Assembly: GCF_001612765.1 (NCBI RefSeq)
Contig: NZ_BDBB01000046.1
Location: 1 to 64,000, forward strand
Direction: 5' to 3'
Length of the DNA stretch: 64,000 nt
Source of the DNA: Nocardia arthritidis NBRC 100137
GTDB lineage: Bacteria > Actinomycetota > Actinomycetes > Mycobacteriales > Mycobacteriaceae
Positions 56,583 through 64,000 of the stretch are shown here, piece by piece (the first letter of the stretch is position 1; each line of letters starts with the position of its first letter). The translations under genes and the position numbers were made by a program. The notes beneath the pieces are model-generated. The model was not told where the DNA came from. It saw only the letters and a list, made by a program, of their open reading frames with translations, and ran no database searches.

Positions 56583-56863
56583 GCCGTCGGCGCGCATCCA
56601 GCGCCGGCGTGCCCCTGGGCCGGAGGGCCGCGCCCTGGGGGCGGTGCCCGCCGAGGTATCCGCTGTGGTCCCACTTCACCGGTGGGGCCACCTGGCCAGG
56701 GTTCCCCCTGCGGGTCGAACGTTCGATCCGGCGGACGAGCGAGCGGCGTCGCGGCGGCCGAGCCCCGTCGAACTCGTAAATTCATCCGCCGCTTCCCCTG
56801 GCTGCCGAAAGAACACCGCCGGATAACCCAGCCGAACGGCGTTATTTACGAGATGATCGGGCG

Positions 56864-59182
56864 GTGACCGAGCAGGCTGTGGACTTGGACGAGCGGTTCC
56901 GCACCGCCGTAGCCGCACTCGTCCCGCGACCGGGCCGTCCGGCCGATCAGCCGATCGAGCCCGGTGGCGCGATCACCGGCACGGCGTGCCTGGATCTGTT
57001 CGACGCACAAGCGACGAGCAGGCATCTCGATCTCGCGGCACGCCGCCTCGGCAGCGACCGGCGCGGCTACTACAGCATCGGATCGTCCGGTCACGAGGGC
57101 AATGCCGCCTTGGCGGCGGCCCTGCGGAGCACCGACCCCGCGTTGCTGCACTACCGGTCGGGAGCGTTCTTCGTGTACCGCGCTCGGCAAGTGCCCGGGC
57201 TCGACCCGATCCGGGACGTGCTGCTCGGCGTGGTCGCCGCGGCGGCGGACCCGATTTCCGGTGGGCGGCACAAGGTGTTCGGCAGCGCCGCCGCCCACGT
57301 CATCCCGCAAACCTCGACCATCGCCTCGCACCTCCCGCGCGCGGTCGGGTTGGCGTTCGCGATCGACCGCGCAGCACGGCTGGGCCTGGCCGGTCCCTGG
57401 CCCACGGACGCGGTGGTGCTGTGCAGCTTCGGCGACGCGTCGGCCAACCACTCCACCGCGGCCGGGGCGATCAATGCCGCGATTCATACGGCTCATCAAG
57501 GAATTCCGATGCCGGTTCTGTTCGTCTGCGAGGACAACGGCATCGGGATCAGCGTCCCCACGCCGCCGGAGTGGATCGAGCAAGCGTACGGCCGCCGTCC
57601 CGGCCTGGCCTACTTCCCCGCGGACGGCTGCGCTGCCCTCGGCGCGCTGGCCACCGCGAACGCCGCCGTTGGCTGGGTGCGGGAGCACCGCACACCCGCG
57701 TTCCTGCATCTGCGGACCGTACGGCTGCTCGGGCACGCGGGCTCCGATGTCGAAACCGCATACCGCCGTCCCGCCGAGATCGCCGCCGACCTCGCCCGCG
57801 ACCCGGTCCTGGCGACCGCACGCCTGCTGATCGAGTCCGGCGTGATCGCACCCGCCGACCTGCTCGACCGCTACGCCGACCTGGGCCGCAGCGTCGCCGC
57901 GACCGCCGAACTCGTCTCCGGGGAACCGAAACTCACCTCGGCGGCGGCCGTGATCGTCCCCATCGGCCTCTCCCGGCCCGCACTGGTGCGCGCCGACGTA
58001 CTTCGCACCGGCCCCCTCCGGCACGGCGAGGGCACACACGCGGACACCGGCGCCACGACCGCGAACATCGTTGTGCCGCAACACCGCAACGGCGATGCGC
58101 GGAGTGATCCGATGACCCTGGCGCAGGCGATCAACGACACGCTCGCGAGCCTGCTGGCGCGCGACCGCGACGTGCTCGTCTTCGGGGAGGACGTCGGCCG
58201 CAAGGGTGGCGTCTACGGCGTGACAAAGGGTTTGCAGAGGACGTTCGGCGCACGCCGCGTGTTCGACACCCTGCTGGATGAGCAGAGTGTCCTCGGGACC
58301 GCGCTGGGCTCGGCGCTGGCCGGATTCGTGCCGATCCCGGAGATCCAGTACCTCGCCTACCTGCACAACGCCGCCGATCAGATCCGCGGCGAAGCAGCCA
58401 CGCTGTCGTTCTTCTCCGACGGCCGCTATCGCAATCCGATGGTGGTGCGGATCGCCGGATACGCCTACCAGAAGGGCTTCGGCGGCCATTTTCACAACGA
58501 CAACTCGGTGGCCGCGCTGCGCGACATCCCCGGCGTCGTGCTCGCCTCCCCGTCCCGCGCCGACGACGCCGCGGCGATGCTGCGCACGTGCGTGTCGGCG
58601 GCCCGGATGGACGGCAGAGTGTGCCTGTACCTCGAGCCAATCGCGCTGTATCACACCCGCGACCTGCACCATCCGGGCGATGACGGCTGGCTGGCCCGCC
58701 CGTCTCCTGGCGAACATGTCGAGATCGGCCGCGCGCGGGTCTACGGCGACGGGGCCGACTTGACTCTGGTCGGCTTCGCCAACAGCGTGCCGATGAGTCT
58801 GCGGGCGGCACAGCGCTTGGCCCGGTGCGGGATCCGGGCGCGCGTGCTCGATCTGCGCTGGCTCGCTCCCCTGCCGGTGGACGATCTGCTGCGGCACGCG
58901 CGCGCGACCGGGTGCGTCCTCGTCGCGGACGAGACCCGCCGCAGCGGCGGTGTGTCGGAGGCGGTGTGCGCCGCGCTGATCGACGCCGGTTTCACCGGCC
59001 GGCTCGCGCGCGTGACCAGCGAGGACAGTTTCGTGCCGCTGGGTCCGGCCGCGGCGACGGTGCTACTCGACGAGGACCGGATCGAAGCCGCGGCCCTCCG
59101 GCTCGCCGGCGACGCGACCGACGTGGAACCGCGGCGCGCCGGGGCCGGGCATTCCCCGGAATTCGATTCGACCGGGGAATAG
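56864..59182 (+). CDS. Single-chain 2-oxo acid dehydrogenase E1 (alpha-beta fusion)
   Basis: A 772-aa protein joining both E1 subunits, normally separate. The alpha half (about 40–365) has GSSGHEGNAALAAAL, FGDASANHSTAAGAINAAI (the TPP site, with GDA for the usual GDG) and CEDNGIGISVPT; a linker of about 40 residues follows. The beta half (about 408–755) has VLVFGEDVGRKGGVYGVTKG, DEQSVLGTALGSALAG, and VLDLRWLAPLPVDDLL. It should decarboxylate a branched or aromatic 2-oxo acid, but no E2 or E3 gene is adjacent. GTG at 56864 without a clear ribosome site. Substrate unknown. Confidence 0.88.
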   Translation: MTEQAVDLDERFRTAVAALVPRPGRPADQPIEPGGAITGTACLDLFDAQATSRHLDLAARRLGSDRRGYYSIGSSGHEGNAALAAALRSTDPALLHYRSGAFFVYRARQVPGLDPIRDVLLGVVAAAADPISGGRHKVFGSAAAHVIPQTSTIASHLPRAVGLAFAIDRAARLGLAGPWPTDAVVLCSFGDASANHSTAAGAINAAIHTAHQGIPMPVLFVCEDNGIGISVPTPPEWIEQAYGRRPGLAYFPADGCAALGALATANAAVGWVREHRTPAFLHLRTVRLLGHAGSDVETAYRRPAEIAADLARDPVLATARLLIESGVIAPADLLDRYADLGRSVAATAELVSGEPKLTSAAAVIVPIGLSRPALVRADVLRTGPLRHGEGTHADTGATTANIVVPQHRNGDARSDPMTLAQAINDTLASLLARDRDVLVFGEDVGRKGGVYGVTKGLQRTFGARRVFDTLLDEQSVLGTALGSALAGFVPIPEIQYLAYLHNAADQIRGEAATLSFFSDGRYRNPMVVRIAGYAYQKGFGGHFHNDNSVAALRDIPGVVLASPSRADDAAAMLRTCVSAARMDGRVCLYLEPIALYHTRDLHHPGDDGWLARPSPGEHVEIGRARVYGDGADLTLVGFANSVPMSLRAAQRLARCGIRARVLDLRWLAPLPVDDLLRHARATGCVLVADETRRSGGVSEAVCAALIDAGFTGRLARVTSEDSFVPLGPAAATVLLDEDRIEAAALRLAGDATDVEPRRAGAGHSPEFDSTGE

Positions 59183-59229
59183 TGGAAATACAGTCAGGTG
59201 ACGGTGACCAGCAGCGGAAAGGACTCGCG

Positions 59230-59709
59230 ATGACCACGATGTCCATGCTCGGCGAGGTACGACCGGAGCACGAGCATACGGCCGGCGGCGACCTGGTGCT
59301 CTTGCACTATCTGCGGTCGTTCCACAAGCCCGTTCTGGACGTGTGGTCGGCGGCCACCGAGCGCGGCCAGCTCGCCCGCTGGCTCGGCGCAGTCTCCGGC
59401 GGCAACGGCAACCTCACCATCGACTTGTTCGACGGTCCCGTCGCCGGCCCGGTCGCGGTGCGCGTCGACCACTGCCAGGCGCCGCACGAATTGGTCGTGC
59501 ACATCGATGGCTGCCTGCTCGAAGTCCGGATGACCCAGATCGGCGTGGTCACCACGGTGGAACTCACCCGCCGCCATGTGTCTCCCGCCGACGCGGGCGC
59601 GATCGGCCCACGCTGGCAGTACCTGCTCGACCGGCTCACCGCCTACCTCGACTACCAGCCGCTGCCCCAGTGGTCGGACTACTCCAAGCTGGCGGGGGAA
59701 TACCGCTAG
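59230..59709 (+). CDS. SRPBCC/AHSA1-like protein
   Basis: A 159-aa helix-grip protein with VLLHYLRSFHKPVLDVWSAA, RGQLARWLG and C-terminal WQYLLDRLTAYLDYQPLPQW, the pattern of AHSA1/START-like ligand-binding proteins. ATG at 59230 follows GGAAAGGACTCGCG, 47 bases after the E1 gene, so they are probably cotranscribed. Ligand unknown. Confidence 0.78.
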   Translation: MTTMSMLGEVRPEHEHTAGGDLVLLHYLRSFHKPVLDVWSAATERGQLARWLGAVSGGNGNLTIDLFDGPVAGPVAVRVDHCQAPHELVVHIDGCLLEVRMTQIGVVTTVELTRRHVSPADAGAIGPRWQYLLDRLTAYLDYQPLPQWSDYSKLAGEYR

Positions 59710-59738
59710 TCGACCTGCTGCAGGACGAGTGCGCCGAC

Positions 59739-60341
59739 TCAGTAGAAGAACCCGGCGATGCCCCAGCCCGGACGAGCCTGCGCCTCCCGGATCCACTCGA
59801 CGCACGACTCGATCGCGGCGAGGACCTCGTGGTCGACCTCCTCGCGCTGCGGTGGGGTGGCCGACTCCCACTGCACGAGCGCTTCGGCGCACTGCTCGGG
59901 GGTCCATTCGCCGTAGCCGGGCAATTCGTCCGGCTGCGGCAGCGACGGCGGCAGCGAGTGGTACATGAACGAGCGGACGCTCACCGCTTTGATGCCGAGC
60001 GTGGCCAGGCCGTCGTCGATGTGGTCGAGCCAGCGACCCCGAAACGCCGAGAAGTAGCGGTTGTCCACAAAGCGACCGTAGAACTGGCAGATCGTCTGGT
60101 AGGCGTAGCCGTACTGGAAACCGTAGGCCGGGTCGAACGGGCCGCCGTCGACGACGGCGCGCACCGCCTCGTAACGGGTTGGCGCGCCGGCCGCGATCTC
60201 GTCGGCGAACCAGTCGTCGTCGTGGGTCAGCTGGGCTTTGAACCGGCCGCCGATCATCCGCCGGAGCTTGTCGTCCCGGGACCCGATGGCGCCCTTGACC
60301 CTGTCCAGTTCGACGACGTAGATGCTCAGGCTATAACTCAT
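59739..60341 (-). CDS. Conserved hypothetical protein (DUF7691-like)
   Basis: A 200-aa soluble protein beginning MSYSLSIYVVELDRVKGAIG, with aromatic-rich AYGFQYGYAYQTICQFYGRF and an acidic C-terminal half ending in ARPGWGIAGFFY. It looks like a conserved actinobacterial family of unknown role, perhaps DUF7691; I am not sure of the family. ATG at 60341. No signal peptide or membrane segment. Confidence 0.65.
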   Translation of the reverse strand: MSYSLSIYVVELDRVKGAIGSRDDKLRRMIGGRFKAQLTHDDDWFADEIAAGAPTRYEAVRAVVDGGPFDPAYGFQYGYAYQTICQFYGRFVDNRYFSAFRGRWLDHIDDGLATLGIKAVSVRSFMYHSLPPSLPQPDELPGYGEWTPEQCAEALVQWESATPPQREEVDHEVLAAIESCVEWIREAQARPGWGIAGFFY

Positions 60342-60402
60342 TCACCGAACATTAGCGGTGCCCACCGACAACGAACATCGCTGAGCCCGAAGGCGTTTCA
60401 CC

Positions 60403-61392
60403 TCAGGCCCGAAGCCGGGCCGGATGCGCGGCCAAGTGGGCGAGATGAGCGGTGAGCAACGCGTTCACCTGCTCGGTCCGCTCCAGCTGGACGAGGTGGC
60501 CCGCGTCCCTGATCTCGGTGACCGCCCGCAGGTCGGCGACGTGCTCACGCAGCGTGGCCAGCGGGTCACGGCCACTGAAGCCTTCCATGTCGGGATCGCG
60601 GTCGCCGTACAGGAAATAGGCGGGCACAGCGATTTTCGCGTCCGCGTACTCGGCGGTGAGTTCCCAGTTGCGGTCCAGGCTGCGATACCAGTTCAATCCG
60701 CCGGTGAACCCGGTGCGTTCGAAATCTCGGGCGAGCACGCCCAGCTCGTCCGCGCCGAGCCAGCTCCACGGCAGCGCGGGCGCCTCCGGCAGCACATCGA
60801 GATAGCCGGTGCCTTCGGCCGGGAAGCGCCAGGTGTCCAGGTAGTGATAGTCGGCGCTGAGCGCGTAGTAGACACGGGCCAGGAACTCCCGGGGACGCGC
60901 GCCGAGCTCCGCGTCCGCCACGCCCGGGGTCTGGAAGTAGTGCAGGTGCAGGAAGTGCCGAGCCGCGGCCTTCGCCCACAACTGCGACGGAGCACGCGGC
61001 GGCCGTGGCGCGAACGGATTGTTCAAGACGATCACGCCACGCACCCGCTCCGGCGCTCGCAGTGCCAGTTCCCACACCAGTGCCGCGCCGAAGTCCAAGC
61101 CGACGAACACCGCTTGCTCCGCGCCGATGTCGTCGAGCAGAGCGAGCAGATCACCGCAGACCGCGCGATTGGTGTACGCCTCCGCCTCGGCCGGGACGTC
61201 GGTGCGACCGTAGCCGCGCAGGTCCGGCGCGAGAGCTCGGTACCCGGCGGCGGCGACCGCGGGAAGCTGGCGGTGCCAGATGTACCAGGTGTGCGGAAAA
61301 CCGTGGCAGAAGACCACCGGCTGCCCGGTTCCCTGCTCGGCGACGTGCATACGGACCCCGCCGGTCGTCACGAACCGATGCGTCAGCTCCAC
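60403..61392 (-). CDS. Epoxide-hydrolase-like alpha/beta hydrolase
   Basis: A 329-aa alpha/beta hydrolase. HGFP (30–33) and the nucleophile motif VGLDFGA with Asp100 show the Asp-nucleophile branch (epoxide hydrolases, haloalkane dehalogenases); His near residue 295 (RDAGHLVQLER) completes the triad, and WYRSLDRNWEL in the cap gives a Tyr for substrate activation. The GTG at 61392 follows GGAGGCCCGA. Divergent from an SDR gene. Confidence 0.87.
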   Translation of the reverse strand: MELTHRFVTTGGVRMHVAEQGTGQPVVFCHGFPHTWYIWHRQLPAVAAAGYRALAPDLRGYGRTDVPAEAEAYTNRAVCGDLLALLDDIGAEQAVFVGLDFGAALVWELALRAPERVRGVIVLNNPFAPRPPRAPSQLWAKAAARHFLHLHYFQTPGVADAELGARPREFLARVYYALSADYHYLDTWRFPAEGTGYLDVLPEAPALPWSWLGADELGVLARDFERTGFTGGLNWYRSLDRNWELTAEYADAKIAVPAYFLYGDRDPDMEGFSGRDPLATLREHVADLRAVTEIRDAGHLVQLERTEQVNALLTAHLAHLAAHPARLRA

Positions 61393-61446
61393 TCGGGCCT
61401 CCAAAACCTAGAACACGTTATCGTTTCACGGTAATGTTCCGATTTC

Positions 61447-62295
61447 GTGAGCGGAATACCCGAGAGGCTCGAAGGCAAGATCGCGGTGGTCACCGGCGCC
61501 AGCCGCGGCATCGGCAAGGGGATCGCGCTGGAACTCGGTGCGGCAGGTGCCACGGTGTTCGTCACCGGACGCTCGGCGGCGCAGGGACGACTACCCGGCA
61601 CCGTACACGCCACGGCCGCGGAAATCGATGCCGCCGGCGGGGTCGGCATCCCGTTCGTGTGCGACCACCGCGACGACGACGCGGTGGAGCGGCTGTTCGA
61701 GCTGATCCGCACCGAGCACGGCAGGCTGGACGTGCTGGTGAACAACGTCTACAACTCCCCCGCCGCGGCCCGCTGGCTGGGCAAGCCGTTCTGGGAGGTG
61801 CCGCCTGCGGCGTGGGACGAGTCGTTCGACGTGGGCGTCCGGTCGCATTACGTGGCAAGCTATTTCGCCGCGCCGCTGTTGATCGAATCGGGCGGGCTGA
61901 TCGCCAACATCTCCTCGCCAGGGGCGCGCAGGTACATGCACAACGCGGTGTATGGCGTCACGAAATCCGCCCTGGACCGGCTCACGGCCGACATGGCGCA
62001 CAACCTCGCGGGCACCGAGGTCACCGTGGTCTCGCTCTGGCCGGGCATCGTCGACACCGAACTGCTGCAACTGGTTCCGGCAGACGCCGACGGCCGCAGG
62101 CTGGTCACGCTGCCCGGTGAGGGCACCTTCGATCTCGGCGACGCGCAGACGCCGCGCTTCACCGGCCGCGCCGTCGTGGCGCTCGCCACCGACGCGGGGC
62201 GTCGCTCCCGCACCGGGTTGCCCTGGCCGGTAGCCGATCTCGCCGAGTACTACGGGTTCACCGACATCGACGGGCGCATCCCGCGCGTCGACTGA
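61447..62295 (+). CDS. SDR-family oxidoreductase (DHRS1-like)
   Basis: A 282-aa short-chain dehydrogenase. Cofactor motif GASRGIG (17–23) with Arg in TGRSAAQ, NNVYNSP after strand 4, and the catalytic YGVTK with Ser in ISSPGARRY. The long C-terminus with WPGIVDTELL and a lid near ADADGRRLVTLPGEG fits the DHRS1 subgroup. GTG at 61447, 9 bases after TAATGT. Divergent from the hydrolase and convergent with the LysR gene. Confidence 0.88.
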   Translation: MSGIPERLEGKIAVVTGASRGIGKGIALELGAAGATVFVTGRSAAQGRLPGTVHATAAEIDAAGGVGIPFVCDHRDDDAVERLFELIRTEHGRLDVLVNNVYNSPAAARWLGKPFWEVPPAAWDESFDVGVRSHYVASYFAAPLLIESGGLIANISSPGARRYMHNAVYGVTKSALDRLTADMAHNLAGTEVTVVSLWPGIVDTELLQLVPADADGRRLVTLPGEGTFDLGDAQTPRFTGRAVVALATDAGRRSRTGLPWPVADLAEYYGFTDIDGRIPRVD

Positions 62296-62299
62296 CTCC

Positions 62300-63133
62300 T
62301 CACAGCGCGCCGAGGAAGCGCTGCACCGAGCGCGGCGGGACCGGCCTGGCGCGCCACGCCACGTACACGTGCGACGGCGGGGCGTCGGGGATGTCCCGAT
62401 AGACGACGCCGGGATGCGGCGCCCTGGTTCGCGCCAGATCGGGTACGACACCGATACCGCGATCGGCCGCGACCAATTCGATCCATTCATCGAAGTTCGT
62501 GCAGGTGATGACGGCGCGGTCCGGGTCGACCGGCTGCCAGGACCCCGCATCGGTGGTGCCGGACACGGTGTTGACCACCAGCGGCCGATCGGCCAGATCG
62601 GACCAGGACAGGCGCGGCGCGCTCGCCAGCGGCGACTGGGTGGCCACCGCGAGCACTCGCCGTTCCGTCGCGATGATCCGCGATGCCAGGTGACGCGGCA
62701 GCCGGGTCTCCTTGCGGTAGATGGCGATGTCGACCGTGCGCTCGCCGAGCGCGGCGAGCGGATCGTCCACGCGCCGCAGGGTGATCCGGCCACCGTGTTC
62801 CTCGTAACGGCGGCGGGTCGCGGCGAACCACGCGTCGGGCAGCAGCCACGAGAAGCCGATCTCCAGCGTGGCGCGCGAGCGCAGTTCCGCGGCGACCCCG
62901 TCGACATCGGCCAGGATGCGGCGGGCGTGGGCCAGCAGTTCGGCGCCCTCCGCGGTGAGCGCGAATCGCCGTGACGTTCGCTCCACCAACCGGCAGCCGA
63001 CCAACCGCTCCAGCTGCTGGATCGTCCTGGTCAACGCGGGTTGGCTCAGGTGCAGCCGGGTCGCGGCGCGGGTGTAGTTCGCCTCCTCGCACAACGCCAG
63101 GTACGCCCGCAGGTGCCGCAGCTCGATATCCAT
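62300..63133 (-). CDS. LysR-family transcriptional regulator
   Basis: A 277-aa LysR protein. HTH at 1–60 with LRAYLALCEEANYTRAATRL, then HLSQPALTRTIQQLE; the effector domain follows (LEIGFSWLLP to the end). ATG at 63133 is 8 bases after TATACG. It is divergent from an MFS transporter and likely controls it; the shared gap is 69 bases. Confidence 0.92.
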   Translation of the reverse strand: MDIELRHLRAYLALCEEANYTRAATRLHLSQPALTRTIQQLERLVGCRLVERTSRRFALTAEGAELLAHARRILADVDGVAAELRSRATLEIGFSWLLPDAWFAATRRRYEEHGGRITLRRVDDPLAALGERTVDIAIYRKETRLPRHLASRIIATERRVLAVATQSPLASAPRLSWSDLADRPLVVNTVSGTTDAGSWQPVDPDRAVITCTNFDEWIELVAADRGIGVVPDLARTRAPHPGVVYRDIPDAPPSHVYVAWRARPVPPRSVQRFLGAL

Positions 63134-63202
63134 GCGTCGAGCGTATACATCGTGCGTGGAAAGCATTTCCCGCGCGCTGCCCCGGCCTCGTACGGTCGAT
63201 CG

Positions 63203-64000
63203 GTGACCACTGTTGTCCTCGCCGGGCCCACGCGCCGTGACCTCGCACCCGCAGTGGCCGCGGCATCCGGCCTGGCCGCCGCGATGGGCGTCGGCCGCTT
63301 CGTCTACACCCCCTTGCTGCCGCTCATGGTCGACGCGCAGCGCATCACCGCGCACGACGGCGCACTGATCGCGACCGCGAACTACGCCGGTTATCTGCTC
63401 GGCGCACTGCTGCTGACCTGGCGCCCCGAACTCACCCGGCGCCAGGTCTTCCTGGCGTCGGCAGGACTGTTGATCGCGAGTGAAGCGCTCATGGCGGCGC
63501 CGGGGCCGATCCTGCTGCTCGCTCTCCTGCGCCTGGTCGCGGGCGTCGCCAGTGCGGTGATCTTCGTTGCCTGCGCGAGTGTCGCGAGCCGACCCGGCAG
63601 CGGCAAGCAGTCGGCGGGAATCGTCTTCGGCGGCATCGGATTCGGCATCGCGTGGACCGGCCTGCTGGTGCTGGCGTTGCGGCCGGTGGTGTCGTGGCAG
63701 ATGCTGTGGCTGGTCTCCGCGGCGCTCACCGCGGCTCTTCTGATTCCCGTTCGGCGCCTCGACATCCGTTCGGGGCAGCGCGTGCGAGGCGGAGCGGCAC
63801 GGGTCGTGCGCGCCTGGCGTGCGCTGCTCGTCGCCTACTTCCTCGAAGGCCTCGGATACATCGTGATCGGGACCTTCCTGGTCGCGGCGGTTAGCGCGGA
63901 GCGTGGGGCCGTGACCGGTTCGGCGATGTGGATCGTCGTCGGCGCGGCGGCAGCTGTCTCGACCGCGCTCTGGGCCGGGGCCGCGCGGCGCTGGTCCCCG
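63203..64000 (+). CDS. YbfB/YjiJ-type MFS transporter (cut by window end)
   Basis: An open frame of 266 codons to the window edge, from a GTG at 63203 (6 bases after TACGGT). It has the first eight or so helices of an MFS protein; SGLAAAMGVGRFVYTPLLPLM, ATANYAGYLLGALLL, RLVAGVASAVIFV and GIVFGGIGFGIAWTG are typical of the YbfB/YjiJ family. Substrate unknown; divergent LysR gene suggests induction by its substrate. Confidence 0.88.
   Translation, partial: MTTVVLAGPTRRDLAPAVAAASGLAAAMGVGRFVYTPLLPLMVDAQRITAHDGALIATANYAGYLLGALLLTWRPELTRRQVFLASAGLLIASEALMAAPGPILLLALLRLVAGVASAVIFVACASVASRPGSGKQSAGIVFGGIGFGIAWTGLLVLALRPVVSWQMLWLVSAALTAALLIPVRRLDIRSGQRVRGGAARVVRAWRALLVAYFLEGLGYIVIGTFLVAAVSAERGAVTGSAMWIVVGAAAAVSTALWAGAARRWSP

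Overview
The window is 64 kb of very GC-rich actinobacterial chromosome, most likely from Nocardia or a close mycolic-acid relative such as Rhodococcus. The backbone follows Mycobacterium tuberculosis Rv1445c–Rv1477 gene by gene: ripA, an Rv1476-type membrane protein, acn, acnR, an Rv1473A-type HTH protein, an Rv1473-type ABC-F protein, the suf operon (Rv1460–Rv1466), mptB, an ABC exporter, ctaA, qor, ctaB, tkt, tal, zwf, opcA and pgl. I see no rRNA, tRNA, insertion sequence, prophage block or CRISPR array. Most starts were moved inward from the longest open frame using Shine-Dalgarno spacing, family length or a -10 box placed for leaderless transcription.

Layout. 1–5.9 kb: ripA (cut by the window edge), Rv1476-like protein, aconitase and its TetR repressor AcnR, with an AcnR-type operator at the acn promoter. 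5.9–10.1 kb is an accessory stretch: a lysin-B-like hydrolase, a divergent MarR/cupin pair and a two-gene cassette (151-aa putative precursor plus MvdD-type ATP-grasp ligase) that looks like a graspetide RiPP system. 10.1–21.9 kb: HTH protein, ABC-F, SDR, a membrane-anchored protein, an MMPL transporter, lycopene cyclase next to ku, a hypothetical protein, an NDH-2-like flavoprotein and a DUF4189 secreted protein. 21.9–28.3 kb: the sufR-B-D-C-S-U-T operon on the minus strand, with a SufR-type operator at its head and a strong terminator hairpin at its tail. 28.6–32.2 kb: an alcohol dehydrogenase and an NmrA-type oxidoreductase, each next to a TetR regulator and a palindromic operator.

32.2–37.9 kb: mptB (lipomannan mannosyltransferase), the ABC exporter, ctaA and pip. 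37.9–44.0 kb is accessory: a planctomycete-style membrane Ser/Thr kinase with a DFN in place of DFG, a universal stress protein with a DosR-like box, tiny ORFs, and a frameshifted XRE regulator beside a flavoprotein. 44–56.6 kb: a PheC-like secreted protein, an Rv1455-position protein, qor, a TetR/FAD-monooxygenase divergent pair, ctaB, and the pentose-phosphate operon tkt-tal-zwf-opcA-pgl. 56.9–64 kb: an E1-alpha/E1-beta fusion protein, an SRPBCC protein, a hypothetical protein, an epoxide-hydrolase-like enzyme, an SDR, a LysR regulator and a divergent MFS transporter cut by the window end.

How it works together: acn/acnR is an iron- and carbon-responsive TCA unit; suf supplies the Fe-S clusters aconitase needs; ctaA and ctaB make heme A for cytochrome oxidase; tkt-tal-zwf-opcA-pgl form a full oxidative and non-oxidative pentose phosphate operon with stop/start overlaps. 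The least explained parts are the graspetide-like cassette at 8.3–9.8 kb and the kinase at 37.9–40.2 kb.
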